DNA from: Bacteroidota bacterium
GTDB taxonomy: Bacteria; Bacteroidota; Bacteroidia; Palsa-965
Assembly: GCA_013289095.1 (NCBI GenBank)
Contig: JABDAO010000018.1
Location: forward strand, 1 to 35,280
Reading direction: 5' to 3'
Length of the DNA stretch: 35,280 nucleotides
Of the stretch, positions 25,118 to 33,302 are shown piece after piece (position 1 is the stretch's first letter; the number at the start of each line of letters is the position of its first letter). The notes under the pieces were generated by a model. The model saw only the letters and a list, made by a program, of their open reading frames with translations. It had not been told where the DNA came from and did not search any database. The position numbers and the translations under genes are program-made.

Positions 25118-26047
25118 ATGAAGAAGCTACACACATACAGCGCTGTGCGGTTAACCGCCTTGTTCGCAATCCTGCTTATGCTTATGCAAAGCTGCACTAC
25201 CATACATCCGGGTGAAATAGGGATGAAGGTTGTCAGTGGCAAACTCAAACCCGATAATTATGCATCGGGCCGTCATGCGGTGGGGTTTGGCATTCATTAT
25301 GTGAAATTCAGTACGCGCATCAAAGAGCTGTCGGTTAAAATGGTGCTTCCAACCAAGGAAGGCATGGAGTCGAAGGCCGACATCACGATGCTCTATCACC
25401 TCAAACCGGCCCAGATTCATGAAATATACCTCACGTTGGGTCTTAACTTCGAAAAAGAAATCCTGCTGAATAACCTCGAGGCCACTGCACGCGAAACGTG
25501 TCTGAACTACCGCGCGATGGATCTGATGGTACAACGCGACTCGCTCGAAAAATCGATCTTCGACAATATGACGCTTGATATCGGGCATTATGGTTTTGTC
25601 ATCGATCAGGTGCTTGTGCGCGACATTGATGTGCCCGACGAGATAGACCGTGCCATTGAACGCAAGGTATTGTCTGAACAGCAAGCCAAACAACAGGAAG
25701 TGGATATCCTCATCCAGAAACGCATTACCGAGTCGACGATCGAAAAACAGCGTAAGGAAATGGATTTTGCCTTCGAAAAACAGCGAAAAGAGAAAGAATC
25801 CGACATCCAGCTTGAACGGCTGCAGGAAGATTATTCGCTCGAGAAACAGAAAAAGGAAGCAGAACGGAGCGTCATCGAAGCCCAGGCATTGAAGAAAGCA
25901 CAAGAGCTTACCAACTCCACCATCACCGAATTGCTTATTAAATACAAGGCCGTGGAAGCGATGCGGGCCCTGGCCGATTCGCCGAACGCAAAGCTCATTA
26001 TTACCGATGGGAAAACCCCGATTACGCTAAAGGAACCGATGAAGTAG
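25118..26047 (+). CDS. Prohibitin-like SPFH-domain lipoprotein
   Basis: 309 residues. The N-terminus is a lipoprotein signal, with the likely lipidated Cys at residue 26 (LMLMQSCTTIH), followed by the SPFH/Band-7 domain (PGEIGMKVVSGKLKPDNYASGRHAVGFG... to about 185, including RDIDVPDEIDRAIERKVLSEQQAKQQ) and a coiled coil of about 100 residues rich in Glu, Lys and Gln (about 170-265), then a helical segment and LIITDGKTPITLKEPM. SPFH proteins form large membrane rings and are scaffolds for proteases or lipid domains. Most prohibitins use a transmembrane helix; here anchoring appears to be by lipid, which would place the ring on the periplasmic side. It is alone on its strand and convergent with the TPM gene. 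Confidence 0.85.
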   Translation: MKKLHTYSAVRLTALFAILLMLMQSCTTIHPGEIGMKVVSGKLKPDNYASGRHAVGFGIHYVKFSTRIKELSVKMVLPTKEGMESKADITMLYHLKPAQIHEIYLTLGLNFEKEILLNNLEATARETCLNYRAMDLMVQRDSLEKSIFDNMTLDIGHYGFVIDQVLVRDIDVPDEIDRAIERKVLSEQQAKQQEVDILIQKRITESTIEKQRKEMDFAFEKQRKEKESDIQLERLQEDYSLEKQKKEAERSVIEAQALKKAQELTNSTITELLIKYKAVEAMRALADSPNAKLIITDGKTPITLKEPMK

Positions 26048-26132
26048 GGGTGGGGTGGCAAGCTAAGGCTGAAGAATCGGTGTTGTCAAACGGCCACCTC
26101 CCGGGAACTCAGCATTGTTTTGAAACATGCGT

Positions 26133-26690
26133 TTATTTCAGCTCCAGGATCCGGATGATTTCGCTCACCCCATCCATCATGCCCATCCCATAATCGCCGT
26201 CCTTGAATGCAGGGATCATATACTGGTCAACTATTTTCTGGCACAAGGCATCGTTTAACTTTTGTTCTATGCCCAGCCCGGTGGTGATGCGTACTTCGCG
26301 CAGGGCTTTACTGAAGATAATGGTCACGCCGTTGTTCTTGCCTTTTTCGCCCACGCCCCAGGCATTGGAGAGGTCGCTTGTGAATTCGGCCAGGGCGGTG
26401 TAAGGTGAAATACTGGAGATGGTGACGATGGCAATCTGGTTTGAGGTCTTTTTGTTGTGATCAAGGATGAGGTTGGTGAGTTTTACTTCGGTTGCGCTGT
26501 CGATGATGTCTTCGAAATCATTCACCCAGCCAATGGCCTGAGGGAAGACAACAGAATCGGGTTTAGCATGGCTTATGCCGGTTTTGGCATCGGCGCCGGT
26601 TTGTGCAGAAAGCCCGGTAGAAGCAAGAAAAGCGAGGATGATGAAGGGTAAGACTTTGAGAAAAAAGGTCTGAGTGAAACGTGGTTTCAT
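26133..26690 (-). CDS. Exported TPM-domain protein
   Basis: 185 residues with a signal peptide (MKPRFTQTFFLKVLPFIILAFLASTGLSAQ). The TPM domain follows from about residue 50: WVNDFEDIIDSATEVKLTNLILDHNKKTSNQIAIVTISSI, then NAWGVGEKGKNNGVTIIFSKALREVRITTGLGIEQKLNDAL and VDQYMIPAFKDGDYGMGMMDGVSEII, all typical. TPM domains have been reported as acid phosphatase or photosystem-repair modules, but in this phylum the role is unknown. Unlike many relatives it has no C-terminal membrane helix, so it should be free in the periplasm. It is convergent with the prohibitin-like gene. Confidence 0.88.
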   Translation of the reverse strand: MKPRFTQTFFLKVLPFIILAFLASTGLSAQTGADAKTGISHAKPDSVVFPQAIGWVNDFEDIIDSATEVKLTNLILDHNKKTSNQIAIVTISSISPYTALAEFTSDLSNAWGVGEKGKNNGVTIIFSKALREVRITTGLGIEQKLNDALCQKIVDQYMIPAFKDGDYGMGMMDGVSEIIRILELK

Positions 26691-26778
26691 GGGGTCTTGT
26701 ATTAGTAAAATGATCGTGTAAATGTAGCTAAATAAAGCTGATCTCGTTTCTCAAAACAGGCCTGGTTTTGTTTGGTTT

Positions 26779-29010
26779 TTAAAAACGGAGGCTTAGTTGC
26801 AGGGTAGCCTCGGTACGGTGAGATGAATTGATTTCCTGCAAAGAATGGGGGCTGATCACATTCCTGTCGTCAAAATAAATCCTTGCCACCGACACCCAAA
26901 GCAAGAGTGGTTTACAAGCCCTGTAACCAAGAAGCGCTTGTATCCTTGAACCTTTTCCGGAAAATGCAGGGATTGAGAAGTTGCCAGGTACCGTGTTTTC
27001 GAATGCGTAGATCCGGGTATTGGCCGAAGGCGTATCGAACAAGCTGTAAGATACGCAAACAGCAAAGGGGTTTTTAGGGCTTTGAATACGGATGAATTGG
27101 CTGATGAGAAAGCCAGTCTCCGTTTGCCCGGCACTATCTGTCATGATTACGGCTTCTATCCGGCTCCGGAGCATAAGCCATGAATAAATGCTGGAACTTA
27201 GGTTGATGCGGTAATTGGTTTGCAGGTACGTGAGCGGTGAGCTGATCTCCCCGGGGGCTGAACCAAGAGGTGGGTCCTGAAATTTCTGACGGGAGCGAAC
27301 ATGGAGATAGATCGCTGTTTTCCTGGAGAGGTTGAATGAATACTTGGCAAAACAGTCAAAGCCTTTTGACGGAGCATCAATACGGTATTTGAGCCAGGGA
27401 AAGGAAAAAAGATCGGCATAGGCCGAGAGGGACGAACGGGGGCCCGGGTTCAAAACAAAACCGAGGTAAGCGCCTTGTTCGTTGTTTGTCTTACCTCCTT
27501 CTGAAAATGCATTCGCCAAGAAGGCGTTGTAATTTCGTTGGTAGTTTCGGTATAACAGGGCCAGGCTGAGACGAGGCGCTGCGGCTATCTGAATGCCCTG
27601 AAGCAGGGCGTATGCCGGTGCGGTAAGGCGGGAGTTCTGTTCGAAGCTCCAGGCTGCTTCTCCGAACAGATGGATATTTTGCCAAACCAGGCTGTAATCA
27701 GACCCCAGATTCGTACTCGTCTTGCCCCTGAATTCAAAAGCGTTGTAAGGTTTGAAACGGGGCTCGACGGAGGCGCTGAACAAGGTGCTGAGCGCGGTCA
27801 GCCCGATCTGATACAGACGTTTGTTGAACGCAAGATGGGTGCCGGCCAGGGTACGGGTGATCCTGTTTTTCATTGCGGCCTCGGCCAGAGTGGCGTGTAC
27901 CCCATTGCTGCGAAGAGAACGTACCTCCGGCTGACTGCCGTTGGCAAGCGTGTCGGTTACACGGGCATCCTCCTTTTGATGGGCATAGAAAAAAGTGGAT
28001 TCGACCAGACCTGTGCGCAGACAGAGACCAACCCCCTGCAGGAAGTTTGTTTTGTCGGAGGCCGTGTATTCGCGCAGGCCAGAGCTTGTTTTGGAGATCA
28101 GGCAAGCATCAGCTGTTTTTGAGAAAGCTATTCCTGACCAGGCTACCAGTCCCTGACCGATGGACAGGGAGTAATTACCAACTACAAGTGATTTCAGGCG
28201 GCCTCTGTTGTGTATGCCGAAAAAGGGAGAATAGAAATCAAAGCCCTGTTTTTCAATCCCCCTGAAGAATTGTTCTCCGGGGTCTTTTCTGGCCAGAAAA
28301 CCCCAGTGGATGCTATTCTGCCAAGTGTAGGTATAGCGCAACTTGAGTCCGGCAGGGCTGCCCAGATACCGTTCACGGTTAGTTTGGGGGCCTGGAGGAA
28401 GGGGAGAAAATCCTTTTTGAGGTTCAAGCACCCGATCGCAGGTGAGGCTGAGTTGTTGATTCGATTCATGGATGAGGCTGCGAAGGCTCAGACTCGGTTT
28501 ATCCGGTGATCTGTTCAGGGAGATATAGGGCCTGATACGGCGTATGGTACCCACATCAAAACCATCTACAGCCTGCAGTTCGTAGAGGCTGATGAGTTTC
28601 CCGTGCTCGTGGATGTAATCCAGAAGATGCACAATCTGGATCGGGTTGAAAAGACCCGATTCTGCCAACGCTTCCCTGGAGGCGGTGTTTATACCGAGGG
28701 GATGCTGAAGGAACGCAGTGAATGGATCGGTGAGGGGAGAATAATCGGCATTCGCTGCCCCTGTGTTTTGGCTATTCAGTTCGATGTTTTCCTGCATTTC
28801 TTCACTGAGTGGGGGTTCCGGATAAAGGGGCGATCTTTTTGTTGAATCCTCCTGTGCCTGGTATCTTAATACAGGGAGGAAAAGAATCAGCAACAGTAAG
28901 AAACAGGGATGGGCAAGCGTATTGGGCTTTACTCTACGACGAGCTCGTCGGCCCAGGCTTCCGCAAGCATGCGTTTGATTTGAAGATCCGGTAATTGCTG
29001 ACTCTGACAT
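26779..29010 (-). CDS. Helix-hairpin-helix protein with outer-membrane barrel-like C-terminus
   Basis: 743 residues. The N-terminus has a basic region and hydrophobic segment (HPCFLLLLILFLPVLRYQAQ, about 34-53) that may be an unusually long signal sequence. A helix-hairpin-helix domain follows (PLGINTASREALAESGLFNPIQIVHLLDYI, then LYELQAVDGFDVGTIRRIRPYI, about 104-163), as in ComEA-like DNA-binding modules. From about 190 to the end the protein is a series of amphipathic, aromatic-rich strands (LRYTYTWQNSIHWGFLARK, SIGQGLVAWSG, LSLRF at the C-terminus), as in an outer-membrane barrel. Some Bacteroidota proteins combine both, but the function is not established; DNA uptake is a guess from the domain. 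It starts 14 nt after the PorV-like gene, so the two form an operon. Confidence 0.75.
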   Translation of the reverse strand: MSESAITGSSNQTHACGSLGRRARRRVKPNTLAHPCFLLLLILFLPVLRYQAQEDSTKRSPLYPEPPLSEEMQENIELNSQNTGAANADYSPLTDPFTAFLQHPLGINTASREALAESGLFNPIQIVHLLDYIHEHGKLISLYELQAVDGFDVGTIRRIRPYISLNRSPDKPSLSLRSLIHESNQQLSLTCDRVLEPQKGFSPLPPGPQTNRERYLGSPAGLKLRYTYTWQNSIHWGFLARKDPGEQFFRGIEKQGFDFYSPFFGIHNRGRLKSLVVGNYSLSIGQGLVAWSGIAFSKTADACLISKTSSGLREYTASDKTNFLQGVGLCLRTGLVESTFFYAHQKEDARVTDTLANGSQPEVRSLRSNGVHATLAEAAMKNRITRTLAGTHLAFNKRLYQIGLTALSTLFSASVEPRFKPYNAFEFRGKTSTNLGSDYSLVWQNIHLFGEAAWSFEQNSRLTAPAYALLQGIQIAAAPRLSLALLYRNYQRNYNAFLANAFSEGGKTNNEQGAYLGFVLNPGPRSSLSAYADLFSFPWLKYRIDAPSKGFDCFAKYSFNLSRKTAIYLHVRSRQKFQDPPLGSAPGEISSPLTYLQTNYRINLSSSIYSWLMLRSRIEAVIMTDSAGQTETGFLISQFIRIQSPKNPFAVCVSYSLFDTPSANTRIYAFENTVPGNFSIPAFSGKGSRIQALLGYRACKPLLLWVSVARIYFDDRNVISPHSLQEINSSHRTEATLQLSLRF

Positions 29011-29024
29011 GTGCTGATTTGTAT

Positions 29025-29894
29025 TCAGAAGATAAAACCGATGCCAATACCCGGTGTAAAGCCCAGTACAGGATGCCAGGTAGAAGAGAAGTCGAGTTTG
29101 AGTTTATTGATTTGGTAACCAGCACCCAGACAGTAAGTCCACGGGCCCGCCGAGATACCGGTTCTCACAAACAAGCCTGTTGCCGGCTTGTACTCCAGGC
29201 CAAATTTAAATGCAGGTGGAAAGTAGGTCTCTTTTTGAGCTTCTGCGGTCAACAAAACACTGGACGAAGCTTCATAAGCCATGCCCAGACTCATCGAAAC
29301 GGGAAGAGATGCTGCCGAATATCCTGTGAACTGCGCCCGTGTAGGGTTGATTACATGTGCTCCAACCATCAGCGTCTTTGTGAGCATGGCTTGAAAGCCT
29401 ATATCACCGTCAAGTGCGTAGGAGGAACCATACCCGCCGGCAATGACAACACCCCAGGCATCAAGCTGCACACCTGCAGAAAAGCGAGGGCCAAGCCTGA
29501 GTGCAAAGGAAAGCCCTGTTTTGTTTTCTTGATAATATTCGGTCCCAACCGAAGAAAGAAACAGGCCCCAACCGCCCCCTTTCGAAGGCAATGCAGCAGC
29601 AATACCGGCTTGTCCGATCTCTGAAAGCAGGAAGGGCGTGTTGTAGCTGACATCCAGTTCTGCATGTTTGAGGAAAGCCAGCCCTGCCGGATTATTGCAG
29701 GTGCACCAGGCATCCTGCAGGCACACCGATGCATCCGCCATGGCCGAAGCCCGGGCTCCTCCGGGCTGTATGTCATTGCCAGAGAAAACAGTTGCTGGCA
29801 TCGTCAACCAAAGGGTAAAAAACAGATGGCCCAGGCGCCGTACAAAGGTCGTGCGGACAAAGATAACAACGGTTGTGCCTTGCGTCTTTTCCAT
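29025..29894 (-). CDS. PorV/PorQ-like outer-membrane beta-barrel protein
   Basis: 289 residues. The start GNDIQPGGARASAMADASVCLQDAWCTCNNPAGLAFLKHAEL (about 39-80) is the family signature also found in PorV/PorQ and FadL-like barrels, where the N-terminal hatch and NPAGLA motif precede the strands. The rest reads as alternating strands (GIAAALPSKGGGWGLFLSSVG, LDFSSTWHPVLGFTPGIGIGFIF at the end). PorV shuttles type IX secretion substrates; PorQ-like proteins are poorly defined. No other type IX genes are in the window, so the exact family is open. The ATG at 29892-29894 gives a long N-terminal segment (about 30 residues); a shorter start cannot be excluded. The stop is 14 nt before the HHH-barrel gene, so they are probably co-transcribed. 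Confidence 0.75.
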   Translation of the reverse strand: MEKTQGTTVVIFVRTTFVRRLGHLFFTLWLTMPATVFSGNDIQPGGARASAMADASVCLQDAWCTCNNPAGLAFLKHAELDVSYNTPFLLSEIGQAGIAAALPSKGGGWGLFLSSVGTEYYQENKTGLSFALRLGPRFSAGVQLDAWGVVIAGGYGSSYALDGDIGFQAMLTKTLMVGAHVINPTRAQFTGYSAASLPVSMSLGMAYEASSSVLLTAEAQKETYFPPAFKFGLEYKPATGLFVRTGISAGPWTYCLGAGYQINKLKLDFSSTWHPVLGFTPGIGIGFIF

Positions 29895-30351
29895 CTGGAT
29901 CCAGATAAGAAATCTGTTTTTCTAAACATCTCAACCATTCAAATACAGAGGCACGAAATAAAGAGTCTGGATCAACAGATGCAAATCAATTTGCGCTCCA
30001 TTTTATAGACCCGGAATGGGATAGATGTAAAACAGAGGCCAGAACGGTGATATTCGGAGCCACCAATTTTACATGTTTAGCTTCAGTTTTTATGCGCTCA
30101 ACCTCAAAAAAAACCTGATTGCCGAAAATACAAGACAGCTGATTGATTCATGGCTATATTTGTGTATTGCTTTTAACAAATATTTTATAGGTTATTCAAA
30201 ATATCTGCACACATAATTATCCTAAGCAGGAGCTTGCTTTCAGGAATAGACTTGAAATTAAACGGATTATGTAAATAGTGTGTTAATCTGACCTGTTTCT
30301 CAGACAGCAGGGAGAAGAATAAAAAGGAGATAAACTCTTATCAGTTGACCA
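29895..30351. other. AT-rich divergent intergenic region before the XRE gene
   Basis: 457 bp with no supported gene and a lower GC content by eye than flanking genes. TATATTTG at 30155-30162 matches the -7 consensus on the plus strand but is about 190 nt from the XRE ATG and lacks a -33 box at proper spacing. No hairpin or repeat of note was seen. Confidence 0.5.
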
Positions 30352-30561
30352 ATGAACCGAATTAAGGAAATACTCAAAAACCAGGGAAGAAGTCAGGGGT
30401 GGCTTGCCAAACAAATCGGACGAAGTTATGTTGTCACTACCAACTATTGTAACAACAAAACCCAACCCAGTATCTCTGTGCTTCGAAAGATGGCCTCCGC
30501 GCTTGGAGTGGATGTACGAGAACTGCTGATTTCAACGAAGGTGTTAGAGGAAGAGCATTGA
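30352..30561 (+). CDS. Small XRE-family transcriptional regulator
   Basis: 69 residues, almost entirely one helix-turn-helix domain: MNRIKEILKNQGRSQGWLAKQIGRSYVVTTNYCNNKTQPSISVLRKMASALGVDVRELLI. The SQGWLAKQIG and TTNYCNNKTQPS segments correspond to the two DNA-contact helices. Proteins of this size bind DNA as dimers and often control their own gene or a neighbouring toxin. No partner gene follows within 180 bp (30562-30744 shows nothing), so an antitoxin role has no support. The gene lies in an AT-rich stretch, which could reflect a transferred origin. Its start is the ATG at 30352. Confidence 0.75.
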   Translation: MNRIKEILKNQGRSQGWLAKQIGRSYVVTTNYCNNKTQPSISVLRKMASALGVDVRELLISTKVLEEEH

Positions 30562-30744
30562 ATCTGGCTATAAGGCCACCGTATTACGAACCTGAATTCA
30601 GTTTGAGTAAACGAATGACGAAGGAGGCGAGTAACTTGCCGGTAGAAGTTTGACTGAAGAAATAATCAGATCGCATTAAATACTTTTCTCAATCTGTATT
30701 TAGTCCTGGCCTTTAAAAAATGCAGTTCTGATCTTTAAAAAAAA

Positions 30745-31257
30745 TTACTCCACACGATACTCAAATTTATGGGTTTTTAATTCCTCATTTGCTTTTAGGA
30801 TTTTTTTCTTGAGCCCTTCTTTGAAGGCAATGACTTTTCGAAGCAGTTTGTCATCACCTGTAGCCAGAATTTGTACACTGAGGATACCCGCATTTTGTCC
30901 ACCGTCAAGTCCGACGGTAGCAACCGGAATACCAGGGGGCATTTGGACTATCGAAAGCAAGGAATCCCAGCCATCTATTGAGATGCTTGATCTGCAAGGA
31001 ACTCCGATAACAGGTATGGGCGTTAATGCCGCAACCACACCCGGCAGATGTGCTGCTCCACCAGCACCGGCTATGACTACCCGGATACCGCGTTCATGAG
31101 CTTTTCGTGCAAAATCCATGACGGCTTCCGGAACCCGGTGAGCAGAAAGGGCATTGATCTCAAAAGGAATCTGAAAGTGATCCAATATTTTAGCGGCTTC
31201 CTGCATCACCGGCATATCCGATGTGCTGCCCATAATAATGCTGACGAGAGGTTTCAT
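30745..31257 (-). CDS. purE: 5-(carboxyamino)imidazole ribonucleotide mutase
   Basis: 170 residues from the ATG at 31255-31257. A TTG six codons upstream (31275) is unlikely because it lies in the 5' leader after a promoter. It rearranges N5-CAIR to CAIR in purine synthesis (class I PurE). Family motifs: GSTSD (10-14), SAHR (38-41) and AGAGGAAHLPG (63-73), with MPPGIPVATVGLDGGQNAGILSVQIL later in the sequence. PurK, its usual partner, is not adjacent. A matching Bacteroidota promoter lies upstream, divergent from hpt, so two nucleotide-metabolism genes share one control region. Confidence 0.95.
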   Translation of the reverse strand: MKPLVSIIMGSTSDMPVMQEAAKILDHFQIPFEINALSAHRVPEAVMDFARKAHERGIRVVIAGAGGAAHLPGVVAALTPIPVIGVPCRSSISIDGWDSLLSIVQMPPGIPVATVGLDGGQNAGILSVQILATGDDKLLRKVIAFKEGLKKKILKANEELKTHKFEYRVE

Positions 31258-31288
31258 TGGCTGTTGAGGCTTCAAATGATTTGGGAGA

Positions 31289-31317
31289 CAAATATAGCAC
31301 TAATTCTTGCCCGTCAA
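31289..31317 (-). promoter_or_regulatory. Bacteroidota-type promoter of purE
   Basis: On the minus strand TTG (31315-31317) is followed after 18 nt by TATATTTG (31289-31296), matching the TTTG-N19-TAnnTTTG promoter consensus. The transcript would start near 31283, giving a leader of about 25 nt. Confidence 0.7.
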
Positions 31318-31449
31318 TGGAAGTCCTGCATCCTTTGAGCCTGGCACCTTTCAGCGCATGGCCCCGGATAGGGTATGCCGATACCCTGCCCAATAGACAG
31401 GTAACAGATAAATAAGTGATAACGAGCGGGAAAGATGATGCATTTTACC

Positions 31450-31457
31450 TAGATTTG
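31450..31457 (+). promoter_or_regulatory. Possible -7 promoter element of hpt
   Basis: TAGATTTG matches TAnnTTTG 14 nt before the hpt ATG; the -33 position has no clear TTG. Confidence 0.4.
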
Positions 31458-31471
31458 GGCCCTCAAAACCT

Positions 31472-32005
31472 ATGAAAAGAATCGAGATCAACCAAAAGCC
31501 CTTCCGGCTTTATATCCGTGCTGAAGAAATTAAAATAGCGATCGCGCAAATCGCATCCCGGATGAATGTCGATCTGGCCGACAAAAAGCCATTGTTCCTG
31601 GCTGTATTGAACGGCTCTTTTATCTTTGCTGCTGATTTGATGCGGGAGTTGAAAATGGAATGCGAAATTTCGTTTGTCAAGCTGAGCTCATACCAGGGTA
31701 CTACAACAACAGGAAAAGTGAAGGAACTGATTGGCCTGGACAGGGATATAACCGGGCGGACCGTTGTCGTAATCGAAGATATTGTGGATACCGGCATTAC
31801 ACTCGAAACGCTGTACAAACAACTCAACGAAAGAGGTGCAGGCCGGATTCAGACCGCAACCCTGCTCTTTAAACCGGCAGCCTATACCAAGAAAATGGAG
31901 GTTGATTATGTGGCCATCGAAGTGCCCAACAATTTCCTGGTCGGATACGGTCTTGATTTCGATGGATTAGGAAGGAATCTGGGGGATATTTACACGGCAG
32001 AGTGA
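31472..32005 (+). CDS. hpt: Hypoxanthine phosphoribosyltransferase
   Basis: 177 residues. It salvages hypoxanthine (and guanine) with PRPP. The PRPP-binding motif is VVVIEDIVDTGIT (98-110). Earlier LAVLNGSFIFAADLMREL and VKLSSYQGTTTTGKVKEL give the flexible loop, and the C-terminal VPNNFLVGYGLDFDGLGRNLGDIY is the purine-contact region. Length and order are normal. The ATG at 31472 gives the expected N-terminus. It is followed by adk (131 nt to its real start) and obgE on the same strand, an arrangement seen in other Bacteroidota. Confidence 0.95.
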   Translation: MKRIEINQKPFRLYIRAEEIKIAIAQIASRMNVDLADKKPLFLAVLNGSFIFAADLMRELKMECEISFVKLSSYQGTTTTGKVKELIGLDRDITGRTVVVIEDIVDTGITLETLYKQLNERGAGRIQTATLLFKPAAYTKKMEVDYVAIEVPNNFLVGYGLDFDGLGRNLGDIYTAE

Positions 32006-32135
32006 TTTTTTTACCCGAAAATTATTTAATATTGTAGCTCAAAATCAGCTTGGTAAGAGGTCTATGGTTCCCGGCAAATTCCGAGACAGATCGGGTCGGG
32101 CAGTACAACATCAAACAATAAATACACCCCCACAC

Positions 32136-33209
32136 ATGTTAAACATTGTTTTATTTGGTCCTCCCGGTGCAGGCAAGGGAACTCAATCTAAAAAGCTGAT
32201 TGACAAATACCACTTGGTACATCTCTCAACCGGTGATATTCTAAGAGGGGAAGTGGAACAAGGCACGTACCTCGGTCTTGAAGCAAAGCAGCTGATGGAT
32301 CAAGGGATCCTGGTTCCTGATCATATTGTGATCGGAATGATACGCAGCAAGCTGGATTATAATAAACATGCCAACGGTTTCATTTTCGACGGCTTTCCAC
32401 GGACCACCGCACAAGCAGAGGCGCTCGACAAACTTCTGTCTGAACGAAATACCTCCATCAACATGATGTTGGCCCTGGAAGTGGAAAAAGAAGAATTGCT
32501 GAAACGACTCGTTGGCCGCGCAAGCGAATCTGACCGTGCAGACGATAAAGACCCCGCCGTGCATCAAAAACGGATCGAAGTCTATAATAAGGAAACGGCA
32601 CCCCTCAAAGAGTATTATGCAGCACAGGGTAAATATTACTCCGTATATGGAGTAGGGAGTGTAGATGAGATCTTCGACGAACTTTGCAGTGTGATCGATA
32701 TGAGCCAGGGTGCAACACATGCATCGCACGCCATGGTTGATGATTACCCGCGTCATTACAACCCGGTTGTTATCCCTGCCGATTCGCCTGAAGAAGCGAA
32801 ACAGCGTAAGGTGGCTGCAGAAAAGGTCATCAAATCTACCCTTTCTGCACGTTCCGTTGAAGCAGTAGTGACGAAGAAAAATGTAACCAGGACTCCCGAA
32901 AAGAAAGTTGTTCAGGTAAAACCAGCTGTCAGTTCAGGTTCAAAATCTACCCTTATTTCTAAACCAAAGCCGGTTAAGAAGAAAGCCGTAACACCTCCAA
33001 AGGCCTCTGCTAAGAAAAAGGTTGCCAAAAAGGCTCCCGTGAAAGCCAAGAAAGCGGCTCCGAAGAAGGCTATCACTAAAAAGATTATACCAAAGAAAAG
33101 CGCTGCTAAAAAGGTAGTTCTCAAGAAAGCAAAAACTCCTGTTAAGTCAGTTAAGAAACCGGTATCTGCTCCTGGCAAAAAGGCGGCAAAGAAAAAATCA
33201 AAAAGATAA
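32136..33209 (+). CDS. adk: Adenylate kinase with long histone H1-like C-terminal tail
   Basis: 357 residues from the ATG at 32136, where MLNIVLFGPPGAGKGTQ begins; a longer frame from 32064 adds 24 residues of non-homologous sequence and is rejected. Residues 1-190 are a complete adenylate kinase (AMP + ATP to 2 ADP): P-loop GPPGAGKGT (8-16), STGDILR (31-37), FDGFPRT (84-90) and a short LID (GRASESDRADDKDPAVHQKR). A linker (about 190-245) follows, then a tail (about 245-357) of KKK, AKK, PK and VK repeats such as KKKVAKKAPVKAKKAAPKK, with almost no acidic residue, as in histone H1-like proteins. This tail is not part of the usual 190-residue enzyme. It may bind nucleic acid, by composition only. 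A terminator follows. Confidence 0.9.
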   Translation: MLNIVLFGPPGAGKGTQSKKLIDKYHLVHLSTGDILRGEVEQGTYLGLEAKQLMDQGILVPDHIVIGMIRSKLDYNKHANGFIFDGFPRTTAQAEALDKLLSERNTSINMMLALEVEKEELLKRLVGRASESDRADDKDPAVHQKRIEVYNKETAPLKEYYAAQGKYYSVYGVGSVDEIFDELCSVIDMSQGATHASHAMVDDYPRHYNPVVIPADSPEEAKQRKVAAEKVIKSTLSARSVEAVVTKKNVTRTPEKKVVQVKPAVSSGSKSTLISKPKPVKKKAVTPPKASAKKKVAKKAPVKAKKAAPKKAITKKIIPKKSAAKKVVLKKAKTPVKSVKKPVSAPGKKAAKKKSKR

Positions 33210-33249
33210 GCCGGGAGCTGTCTGAACCATTTAGCCTATTCACAACACA

Positions 33250-33286
33250 AGTAACCCCGGCCGATGAGTCGGGGTTACTATTTTTT
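33250..33286 (+). terminator. Rho-independent terminator after adk
   Basis: AGTAACCCCG (33250-33259) and CGGGGTTACT (33270-33279) form a perfect 10-bp stem, followed by ATTTTTT. It separates adk from obgE, so obgE needs readthrough or its own promoter. Confidence 0.85.
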
Positions 33287-33302
33287 AGAACCAAACCAAA
33301 AC

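Noticed and set aside
30352-30744. Toxin-antitoxin pair based on the small XRE regulator
   Set aside because: No toxin-like open frame lies next to it on the same strand within the following 180 bp.
31258-31275. Longer purE start at TTG 31275
   Set aside because: It lies just after the mapped promoter, and the ATG at 31257 gives the family N-terminus MKPLVSIIMGS.
32064-32135. Longer adk frame starting at 32064
   Set aside because: The extra 24 residues are not kinase-like; MLNIVLFGPPGAGKGT at 32136 is the family start.
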